Source of the DNA: Bacillota bacterium
GTDB taxonomy: Bacteria > Bacillota > Bacilli > Bacillales_B > DSM-18226
Direction of reading: 5' to 3'
Length of the DNA stretch: 5,238 nt
Assembly (NCBI GenBank): GCA_030705665.1
Contig: JAUZQA010000317.1
Coordinates: 1 to 5,238 of the forward strand
In this document: positions 1-5,238 of the stretch, in pieces
How positions within the stretch are numbered: position 1 is the stretch's first letter
How the letters are laid out: the number at the start of each line of letters is the position of its first letter
Notes under the pieces: model-generated
The model's input: the letters and a program-made list of their open reading frames with translations, nothing else
What the model was told of the DNA's origin: nothing
The model's database searches: none
Made by a program: the position numbers and the translations under genes

Positions 1-155
1 TAGTTGTCTTTGGCCCTAAAAAACTACCTGAGCTTGGAAAGGCTGTAGGACAAACATTAAGAGAATTTAAGAATTCAACCGCAGGATTAATAGAAGATGA
101 AAAAGACAACGTTGTAAAAATTGTAAAATCAGAACCTGAACAAAAAGCAAAATAA
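1..155 (+). CDS. tatA: Sec-independent (Tat) translocase subunit TatA, 3' part only
   Basis: Partial gene; the 5' end lies outside the window. The frame is open from base 3 and gives 50 residues before the TAA at 153-155. It begins [16 protein letters not shown], which is the end of the TatA transmembrane helix, the [10 protein letters not shown] hinge and the start of the amphipathic helix (through about [11 protein letters not shown]). A short charged tail rich in Asp, Glu and Lys follows. The family's N-terminal membrane anchor is missing only because the window starts late. TatA oligomerises in the cytoplasmic membrane to form the passage for folded proteins carrying twin-arginine signal peptides, working with TatC. 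From memory, the sequence is closest to B. subtilis TatAy. tatC follows 44 bases after the stop on the same strand, so the two are very probably co-transcribed. The assignment to the TatA/E family is secure; the paralogue type is inference. Confidence 0.93.
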   Translation, partial: VVFGPKKLPELGKAVGQTLREFKNSTAGLIEDEKDNVVKIVKSEPEQKAK

Positions 156-180
156 AGCAGCTCTAATCTGATTTGGGATT

Positions 181-191
181 AAGGAAGGGGG
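181..191 (+). promoter_or_regulatory. Ribosome binding site that decides the tatC start
   Basis: AAGGAAGGGGG is a purine run matching the Bacillus anti-Shine-Dalgarno region. It ends 8 bases before GTG 200, which is good spacing. An in-frame TTG at 173 lies upstream of this site and an in-frame GTG at 191 overlaps its last base, so neither could be served by it. GTG 200 is therefore the preferred start. Confidence 0.8.
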
Positions 192-199
192 TGACAAAA

Positions 200-958
200 G
201 TGACGGAAAAAAATCTTAATATTGTCGACCACTTAGATGAATTACGCAAACGAATTATAATTGTTGGTGTTGCTTTTGTGATCTTTCTCGTGATTGGTTT
301 TATGTATGTAAATGATATTTACACATTCTTTATGGGAAACCTGCATCAAAAGCTCCTTGTGTTAGGACCCAGTGATGTGATTCGGATTTATTTTCAGCTT
401 GCCGCAGTCGTTGCTTTTGCCGGAACCATTCCGGTAGCAGCTTGGCAAATTTGGTTATTTGTTAAACCCGGCCTTCACCCAAACGAAAGAAAAGTAGCAT
501 TAGCATATATCCCAGCATTATTTATCTTGTTTATTGGCGGAATCTCATTCGGATACTTCTTTATCTTTCCAAATATTTTAAGATTCCTGACAAACCTTGC
601 ATCAAATATGATGATGACCAGTTTTACTGCTGAGAATTACTTTGGCTTTTTAATGGACATAACCCTGCCGTTTGGGATCGCCTTTGAACTGCCATTGGTG
701 ATGATGTTTCTGACGTCGTTAGGGATTGTTAATCCATTTACGTTGACGAAGCTAAGGAAATATGCGTATTTTGTTCTGGTTGTCATTGCAACGCTTATTT
801 CACCGCCGGAATTTATTTCCCATATCTCAGTTGCAATACCATTAATCTTGATCTATGAAATAAGTGCCTTACTCTCGAAAATTGTTTATAAAAGAAAACT
901 AAAAAAACAAAGTCTCGAGGAACAGGAAGAAGCCAACGAGCTTTCTGCTCAAGCCTAA
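200..958 (+). CDS. tatC: Sec-independent protein translocase subunit TatC
   Basis: Encodes 252 residues from GTG 200, close to the usual 240-255 of Bacillus TatC. TatC is the polytopic membrane receptor that binds twin-arginine signal peptides and recruits TatA. Residues 11-18 are HLDELRKR, the family's cytoplasmic N-terminal motif. Six hydrophobic segments can be read at roughly 19-37, 63-83, 99-122, 152-175, 188-201 and 207-225. The first cytoplasmic loop has the signature WQIWLFVKPGLHPNERK (82-98), in which F87 and E96 match E. coli F94 and E103 of the signal-peptide site. E163 in FGIAFELP matches E. coli E170. SPPEFIS (201-207) and a conserved Pro (214) precede the last helix. The tail from about 228 is charged and cytoplasmic. 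A longer frame from TTG 173 would add nine residues but overruns the ribosome binding site. It lies directly after tatA and before a probable terminator, so it ends the tat operon. Confidence 0.95.
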   Translation: MTEKNLNIVDHLDELRKRIIIVGVAFVIFLVIGFMYVNDIYTFFMGNLHQKLLVLGPSDVIRIYFQLAAVVAFAGTIPVAAWQIWLFVKPGLHPNERKVALAYIPALFILFIGGISFGYFFIFPNILRFLTNLASNMMMTSFTAENYFGFLMDITLPFGIAFELPLVMMFLTSLGIVNPFTLTKLRKYAYFVLVVIATLISPPEFISHISVAIPLILIYEISALLSKIVYKRKLKKQSLEEQEEANELSAQA

Positions 959-977
959 TTTAACATGGTATCTTTTC

Positions 978-1013
978 CATAAAATAGTTCCCCGCCTTGG
1001 GAACTATTTTATG
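978..1013 (+). terminator. Probable intrinsic terminator after tatC
   Basis: A perfect 15-bp inverted repeat: left arm 978-992 (CATAAAATAGTTCCC), loop 993-998 (CGCCTT), right arm 999-1013 (GGGAACTATTTTATG). The upper stem is G/C-rich and the lower stem pairs an A-tract with a T-tract, so the 3' arm supplies a short U-run (TATTTTA), typical of Bacillus terminators. It begins 19 bases after the tatC stop and ends 36 bases before the mobA start. The U-run is short and there are few G-C pairs, so partial read-through into mobA is possible. By symmetry it could work in both directions, but no opposing gene is visible. Confidence 0.75.
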
Positions 1014-1034
1014 ACATTTCACAGATTTTTTAAT

Positions 1035-1044
1035 AAGGAGGGTG
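1035..1044 (+). promoter_or_regulatory. Ribosome binding site that decides the mobA start
   Basis: AAGGAGGGTG is a near-consensus Shine-Dalgarno sequence, 7 bases from its last G of the GGG run to ATG 1050. An in-frame ATG at 1011 would add 13 residues (MTFHRFFNKEGAT) with no family counterpart and would start inside the terminator stem, so ATG 1050 is the start. Confidence 0.85.
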
Positions 1045-1049
1045 CAACA

Positions 1050-1658
1050 ATGGATGCAGGTGCCATTATCTTAGCCGGCGGAAAATCAACAAGAATGGGA
1101 ACAAACAAAGCATTGCTTAAAATAAAGGAAGTCCCCAACATTGAAAGAATCTTAACCGTTTTACGCCCTAGTTTTCCTCAGCCCGTTCTCGTAACAAATG
1201 ACCCCGAGCTTTATCACTTTTTAGGGATAAAAACCGTCAAGGATTATTTCCCCAGAAAAGGACCACTCGCCGGAATACATGCCGGACTAGTGACCTCACC
1301 TTATGAAGTCAATGTCAGCGCCGCCTGTGACATGCCCTTTGTTTCAGCAGAATTGGCAGCCACCCTCATAGAAAAAAGCCATCATTACGATGCAGTTATT
1401 CCTGTTATTGGCGGTAAGCAACAGCCCTTGTTTGCCGTTTATAAAAAGACCTTAATTGATGTAATTGAGGAAAAGCTTAAAAATGACCAACTTCGCATGA
1501 AAGACCTGCTCAATGCGGTCAACGTCCTTTACGTGACTGAACAGGAACTAAAGGTTGATGCTGACTTTGAGCGGATTTTTTTTAATATGAATCATCCACA
1601 TGAATATGAAGAAGCGTTACAATTAGTAGAGACAAACACTCGGGAAAGGGGGAATTAG
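1050..1658 (+). CDS. mobA: Molybdenum cofactor guanylyltransferase MobA
   Basis: Encodes 202 residues, about the usual length (around 195-200). MobA is a cytoplasmic nucleotidyltransferase that transfers GMP from GTP to Mo-molybdopterin, giving the molybdopterin guanine dinucleotide cofactor. The N-terminal nucleotide-binding signature is ILAGGKSTRMGTNKALL (7-23), with the LAGGxSxRMGxxK pattern including R15 and K20. The second conserved block is KGPLAGIHAGL (70-80). D94 in CDMPF matches the Mg-binding Asp of the GT-A-like fold. GKQQPLFAVY and the C-terminal NMNHPHEY block are also family features. ATG 1050 is chosen because it follows a near-perfect ribosome binding site and puts the glycine loop at the expected distance from the N-terminus. 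It is the first gene of the cofactor cluster, 4 bases before moeA. No convincing promoter was found between tatC and mobA. The family call is firm; GTP rather than CTP specificity is inferred from overall resemblance. Confidence 0.93.
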   Translation: MDAGAIILAGGKSTRMGTNKALLKIKEVPNIERILTVLRPSFPQPVLVTNDPELYHFLGIKTVKDYFPRKGPLAGIHAGLVTSPYEVNVSAACDMPFVSAELAATLIEKSHHYDAVIPVIGGKQQPLFAVYKKTLIDVIEEKLKNDQLRMKDLLNAVNVLYVTEQELKVDADFERIFFNMNHPHEYEEALQLVETNTRERGN

Positions 1659-1662
1659 CACC

Positions 1663-2895
1663 ATGCAATTTTTTAAAGTTAAAACCGTGGAAGAGACCTT
1701 TCAATTGATTGATGAACTAATTCCAGCGACAAATAAAACAGAAGTCAGGAAGCTGGAAAACGCGCTTCATTATATTTTAGCAGAATCGATCATCGCCACC
1801 GAGAATGTTCCAGGGTTCGACCGCTCCACAGTAGACGGCTATGCGGTTAGAGCAAGTGATACCTATGGATCATCAGAATCCATGCCGGGATTTTTAAACA
1901 TGGCGGGTGAGGTGAAAATGGGAGAAATCGCAAGCCACCCGGTTGGACAAGGCCAGGCGATTTATGTTCCAACAGGAGGAATGCTGCCGCCGAAAAGTGA
2001 CAGCGTTATCATGATCGAACATTGTGAGGATATTGCCGGGCTCCTCAATACATACAAACAAGTAGCACCTGGTGAGAATGTCATCAAGAAAGGTGAAGAT
2101 ATAAAAGAAGGCGAAGTTCTTCTTAAAGCAGGAATCTGCCTGCGCCCGCAGGAATTAGGCGCAATCGCCGCTTTAGGAATGACGGAAGTTACCGTTTTTC
2201 GCCGCTTAAAGGTAGGTTACCTATCTTCCGGGGATGAGATTGTCCCATTTGAAACCAAAACCATTGAAGTTGGGCAAATTCGTGATATCAACCATTTAAC
2301 GATTGCCGGCCTTGCAAACGAGTGGGATATCGATGTCGTTTATGGCGGGATTGTGAAAGATGATTACAAGATCTTCCAACAAAAGGCGGAGGAAATCTAT
2401 AATGAGGTTGACTGCCTAATCCTTTCAGGGGGAAGTTCAGTCGGCGCCAAGGATTATACCACCGAAGTGATCCAGTCACTTGGTGATCCGGGAGTATTCG
2501 TCCATGGCATTTCGATTAAACCTGGAAAGCCAACCATTCTGGCCTTGGCAAATGATAAGCCGGTCATCGGTTTACCGGGACACCCGGCATCTGCGATGAT
2601 TATTTTCCGTTTGTTTGGGGAAAGAATTTTGAAAAAGCTATCGGGCAGAACGCTTGAAAGGAAGCCTGATCGTGTTTTTGCCAAAATAACGAAAAACATT
2701 CCGTCCGCTCCGGGCAGGTCCGATTATATCAGAGTGAGATTATTGGAAAAAGACGGCGAATGGTGGGCAGAGCCGATTATTGGCAAATCTGGACTGATTA
2801 CAACACTTGTCAAAAGTGATGGGATTGTCGAAATCCATTCAGAAAAAGAGGGTATTTTACAGGGCGAAAACGTCCCAGTCATTTTGTCGAGATAG
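1663..2895 (+). CDS. moeA: Molybdopterin molybdenumtransferase MoeA (stand-alone copy)
   Basis: Encodes 410 residues, the normal length of bacterial MoeA. MoeA inserts molybdate into adenylylated molybdopterin, releasing AMP. The N-terminal part (about 1-170) carries VPGFDRSTVDGYAV (49-62), in which D58 matches E. coli D59, then the VPTGGMLP block and GEDIKEGEVLL. The molybdopterin-binding domain (about 183-320) has SSGDE ending at E192 (E. coli E188), IVKDD, GGSSVGAKDYT (256-266), ISIKPGKPT ending at T291 with K286 and K289, and GLPGHPAS (303-310). The C-terminal beta-barrel domain covers about 330-408. All catalytic-site positions I can align with E. coli MoeA by eye are kept. ATG 1663 follows the mobA stop by 4 bases, and its ribosome binding site (AAAGGGGG, 1645-1652) lies inside the end of mobA, suggesting translational coupling. 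A second, divergent moeA-type gene follows directly. Confidence 0.94.
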   Translation: MQFFKVKTVEETFQLIDELIPATNKTEVRKLENALHYILAESIIATENVPGFDRSTVDGYAVRASDTYGSSESMPGFLNMAGEVKMGEIASHPVGQGQAIYVPTGGMLPPKSDSVIMIEHCEDIAGLLNTYKQVAPGENVIKKGEDIKEGEVLLKAGICLRPQELGAIAALGMTEVTVFRRLKVGYLSSGDEIVPFETKTIEVGQIRDINHLTIAGLANEWDIDVVYGGIVKDDYKIFQQKAEEIYNEVDCLILSGGSSVGAKDYTTEVIQSLGDPGVFVHGISIKPGKPTILALANDKPVIGLPGHPASAMIIFRLFGERILKKLSGRTLERKPDRVFAKITKNIPSAPGRSDYIRVRLLEKDGEWWAEPIIGKSGLITTLVKSDGIVEIHSEKEGILQGENVPVILSR

Positions 2896-2906
2896 GGGGA
2901 GCAAAT

Positions 2907-4826
2907 ATGGTTGAAGAACGTTATAAACGCAAAATATACTTGCAGGACAAACCCCGGGAGGAAGCAAAACAAGAATTGCTTGCAGCCTTCGATTTGCCCT
3001 TTGATACAGAGAACATCCCGACCACAGCAGCACTTGGACGGGTAACGGCGGCGCCGATTTTTGCAGGAATTTCCGTTCCGCATTACCATGCATCGGCAAT
3101 GGATGGCATTGCCGTCGTGGCGGAGGACACTTACAGTGCGCATGAACAGCATCCGCTGCACTTGACCTTGGGCGACCAGTTCGTCTATGTGAATACTGGC
3201 AATGCCCTTCCACGACCTTTTGACGCGGTTATTATGATTGAACACGTGAACCTCATTGATGAACATACGATTGAAATTATTGAACCAGCCACGCCATGGC
3301 AGCATATCCGCCCGATTGGCGAGGATATTGTCCAGGAAGAAATGCTGTTTCCACAAGGCCATAAATTAAGGCCTGCTGACTTAGGTGTGCTGCTGGCCTC
3401 ACGGGCAACGACAGTTTCGGTGATTAAAAAACCAGTGGTTACGATTATTCCTACAGGGAGTGAACTTATTACACCGGAAGCCCAGCTTGATGATGGAAAG
3501 ATTGTTGAGTTTAATGGCACGGTTTTTGCCAATTTCATCAAAGACTGGGGCGGGGAGCCAAAGCTCCACGAGATTGTTCTGGACCAGCCGGAGCATATTA
3601 AACAAGCTTTGCTTGAGGCAGCGGAAAGCTCTGATATTGTTGTCATCAATGCGGGCTCCTCTGCAGGTTCAAAGGATTATACGGTACATATTATTGAAGA
3701 ATTAGGCACGGTGTATACCCATGGCGTCGCCGCACGGCCAGGTAAGCCAGCCATTTTAGGAAAAATAAACGGCAAAATTATTGTTGGTGTTCCAGGCTAT
3801 CCAGTTTCGGCCTATCTTGCCTTGGAATGGTTCGTCCGTCCCTTGCTTTGTGATTATTTACAAATTCCCGAGCCAAAAAGGCAGACTGTTCCGGTTACAT
3901 TGGGCCGGAGAATTGTTTCGACAATGGGCCAGGAAGATTGGGTAAGGATGACCATTGGCTATGTAAATGGACAATATATTGCCAATCCCTTAACAAGAGC
4001 AGCAGGGGTAACAATGTCCTATGTCCGTGCGGATGGCATGCTCATTGTACCTCCCGACCTGATTGGTTATGAACAAGGGGAAACAGTGGAGATTGAGCTG
4101 CTGCGGCCATTAGCGGAAATCAAAAACGCGATTGTTTTTTGCGGCAGCCACGATTTAACAATCGATTTATTGTCTGTTGAGCTCAAGGAAAGAAAACATG
4201 AAATGAGTATTGTTTCCTCCCACGTCGGCAGCATGGCGGGTCTCATGGCAATCCGAAAGGGCGAGGCCCATGTAGCAGGTATTCACTTGCTTGATCCGGA
4301 AACAAAGCAATATAATATCTCATATGTAAAAAGATTAATGGCAGACATAGATGTTGTTCTTTATCCATTTTTAAAAAGAAAACAAGGCTGGATGGTTCCT
4401 GAAGGCAACCCCCTTGGAATAGAAAAGGTCCAGGATCTCATTGAAAAAGCGGCACATTTTGTTAACCGCCAAAAAGGAGCAGGGACAAGGATTCTCTTTG
4501 ATTTGCTCTTAAATGAAGCCGGATTAGAAGCAGACCAAATCAAGGGCTACAGAAGGGAAATGTTCTCTCACTTGGCCGTTGCCGCTGAAGTTGACGGTGA
4601 TCGTGAAGCGGTCGGGCTTGGGATATACCCTGCCGCAAGGGCAATGGGCCTTTCCTTTATTCCGGTTGCAGATGAGGAATATGATTTGATCATGACAAGA
4701 GCCTTTTTTGAAAGTGAAAAAGGGAAGATGCTCCGTCAGGTCATTCTGTCCGATTCCTTTAAAAGCAGGGTGGAAAGGATTGGCGGCTACGAGGTTGTCG
4801 CAACAGATATTCCTAAGTCTGTTTAG
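2907..4826 (+). CDS. MoeA paralogue fused to a C-terminal PBP-like (LysR-type substrate-binding) domain
   Basis: Encodes 639 residues, about 230 more than ordinary MoeA. The MoeA half covers residues 1 to about 402: VPHYHASAMDG with D66, VNTGNALP, PTGSEL with E186, VEFNG in place of the usual DxN, AGSSAGSKDYT (249-259), ARPGKPAILG (276-285) and GVPGYPVSA (294-302), then the beta-barrel domain (about 330-402). The second half (about 405-630) begins NAIVFCGSHDLTIDLL and contains PEGNPLGI, FVNRQKGAGTR, REMFSHLAVAAEV, GLGIYPAARAMGL and EEYDLIM. These are marks of the PBP-like domain (PF12727 type) seen in several molybdate-related proteins and regulators. The domain lacks a signal peptide, so it is cytoplasmic. 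This fusion is a known but poorly characterised architecture in Firmicutes and Archaea. A metal-insertion role is likely; a ligand-sensing or metal-selecting role for the extra domain is inference. ATG 2907 follows GGGGGAG (2895-2901), 11 bases after the moeA stop. It ends in three consecutive in-frame TAG codons. Confidence 0.9.
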   Translation: MVEERYKRKIYLQDKPREEAKQELLAAFDLPFDTENIPTTAALGRVTAAPIFAGISVPHYHASAMDGIAVVAEDTYSAHEQHPLHLTLGDQFVYVNTGNALPRPFDAVIMIEHVNLIDEHTIEIIEPATPWQHIRPIGEDIVQEEMLFPQGHKLRPADLGVLLASRATTVSVIKKPVVTIIPTGSELITPEAQLDDGKIVEFNGTVFANFIKDWGGEPKLHEIVLDQPEHIKQALLEAAESSDIVVINAGSSAGSKDYTVHIIEELGTVYTHGVAARPGKPAILGKINGKIIVGVPGYPVSAYLALEWFVRPLLCDYLQIPEPKRQTVPVTLGRRIVSTMGQEDWVRMTIGYVNGQYIANPLTRAAGVTMSYVRADGMLIVPPDLIGYEQGETVEIELLRPLAEIKNAIVFCGSHDLTIDLLSVELKERKHEMSIVSSHVGSMAGLMAIRKGEAHVAGIHLLDPETKQYNISYVKRLMADIDVVLYPFLKRKQGWMVPEGNPLGIEKVQDLIEKAAHFVNRQKGAGTRILFDLLLNEAGLEADQIKGYRREMFSHLAVAAEVDGDREAVGLGIYPAARAMGLSFIPVADEEYDLIMTRAFFESEKGKMLRQVILSDSFKSRVERIGGYEVVATDIPKSV

Positions 4827-4855
4827 TAGTAGACACATATGGAAGGCGGTATCTT

Positions 4856-5238
4856 ATGAACTATGAAATTTCAAAAGAGCCAATTAATATTCAAGCAGTG
4901 ATTGATAAAGTAGTGGAACGTGAGGCAGGCGCAATCACAACCTTTATTGGGACAGTTCGTGAATTAACGCACGGCAAAAAGACATTATTTTTAATTTATG
5001 AAGCCTATGAAAGTATGGCTGTGAAAAAGCTTGAACAAATCGGAAAAGAAATCGGCGAACGCTGGCCCGATGCAAAGGTAGCCATTACCCACCGCGTCGG
5101 CAGGCTGGATATAACCGATGTGGCTGTTGTTATTGCCGTCTCAACGCCGCACCGCGCGGATGCCTATGAAGCAAACCGTTACGCAATCGAACGAATCAAA
5201 CAAATTGTGCCAATCTGGAAAAAGGAACATTGGGAAAA
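4856..5238 (+). CDS. moaE: Molybdopterin synthase catalytic (large) subunit MoaE, 5' part
   Basis: Partial gene: 127 codons plus two bases before the window ends; the whole family protein is about 150 residues. MoaE with MoaD converts precursor Z (cyclic pyranopterin monophosphate) into molybdopterin by transferring two sulfurs carried on the MoaD C-terminus; it acts in the cytoplasm. Visible family blocks are GAITTFIGTVRE (25-36), YEAYESMA (48-55), HRVGRLDI (79-86), STPHRADAYEA (96-106) and KQIVPIWKKE (115-124). R35, H99, R100, K115 and K122 align with E. coli R39, H103, R104, K119 and K126, so the catalytic residues are intact. The start ATG 4856 has GGAAGGCGG (4841-4849) 6 bases upstream. 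It lies 29 bases after the moeA-PBP stop and is probably the fourth gene of the same transcript. MoaD is the expected next gene but is outside the window. Confidence 0.95.
   Translation, partial: MNYEISKEPINIQAVIDKVVEREAGAITTFIGTVRELTHGKKTLFLIYEAYESMAVKKLEQIGKEIGERWPDAKVAITHRVGRLDITDVAVVIAVSTPHRADAYEANRYAIERIKQIVPIWKKEHWE

Noticed and set aside
164..181. Short inverted repeat TAATC/GATTA between tatA and tatC
   Set aside because: Only five mostly A-T pairs with an 8-base loop; too weak to call a terminator or regulator.
173..199. TTG 173 as the tatC start
   Set aside because: The ribosome binding site (181-191) lies downstream of it, and TatC homologues begin close to the HLDELRKR motif, which fits GTG 200.
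156..199. Moco riboswitch or other structured leader in the intergenic gaps
   Set aside because: The gaps are 44, 91, 4, 11 and 29 bases, too short for the roughly 100-plus-base Moco RNA motif, and no matching folded structure other than the terminator hairpin is visible.
1011..1049. ATG 1011 as the mobA start
   Set aside because: It starts within the terminator stem and adds residues not found in the family; ATG 1050 has the strong ribosome binding site.
2724..3362. A 212-codon open frame on the - strand spanning the moeA / moeA-PBP junction
   Set aside because: It is entirely antisense to two well-supported genes, its translation is rich in Cys, His and Phe without any recognisable domain, and no ribosome binding site supports it. 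The other - strand frames at 2288-2699, 2857-3213, 3185-3649, 4361-4543 and 4524-4838 are rejected likewise.
3460..3705. An 81-codon + strand frame inside the MoeA-PBP gene
   Set aside because: It is an out-of-frame shadow of the conserved MoeA domain, with no family resemblance and no plausible initiation signal.
4839..4859. A six-codon minigene (MEGGIL) whose TGA overlaps the moaE ATG, resembling a leader peptide
   Set aside because: No Shine-Dalgarno sequence precedes ATG 4839 and the frame contains the moaE ribosome binding site itself; chance is the simpler explanation.

Overview
The window looks like chromosomal DNA from a low-GC Gram-positive bacterium of the Bacillaceae (Bacillus or a close relative). 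The reasons are strong AAGGAGG/GGGGG-type ribosome binding sites, a GTG start on tatC, and proteins resembling the B. subtilis TatAy/TatCy pair and Bacillus MobA/MoeA/MoaE. This assignment comes from recalled family resemblance, not from a database search. All genes are on the + strand and tightly packed; no gene-free stretch exceeds 100 bases. I see no insertion sequence, tRNA, rRNA or CRISPR array.

Left part (1-1013): the 3' end of tatA, then a complete tatC starting at GTG 200. Together they encode a minimal Gram-positive Tat translocase, which exports folded proteins across the cytoplasmic membrane. A long inverted repeat (978-1013) directly after tatC looks like an intrinsic terminator that closes or attenuates the tat operon.

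Right part (1050-5238): a compact run of molybdenum cofactor (Moco) genes. These are mobA (GMP attachment to the cofactor), moeA (molybdate insertion), a second moeA-type gene fused to a periplasmic-binding-protein-like C-terminal domain, and the first 127 codons of moaE (large subunit of molybdopterin synthase), cut by the window end. Gaps are 4, 11 and 29 bases, each gene has its own ribosome binding site, and the spacing implies one transcript.

How they work together: MoaE (with MoaD, presumably just downstream) makes molybdopterin, the MoeA proteins load the metal, and MobA converts the product to the guanine dinucleotide form used by many exported oxidoreductases. Tat is the export route for such folded cofactor enzymes, so the two neighbouring modules make functional sense together. 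The least understood piece is the 639-residue MoeA-PBP fusion, which sits in tandem with an ordinary MoeA. No wholly new system is evident; the fusion protein is the best candidate for undescribed biochemistry.
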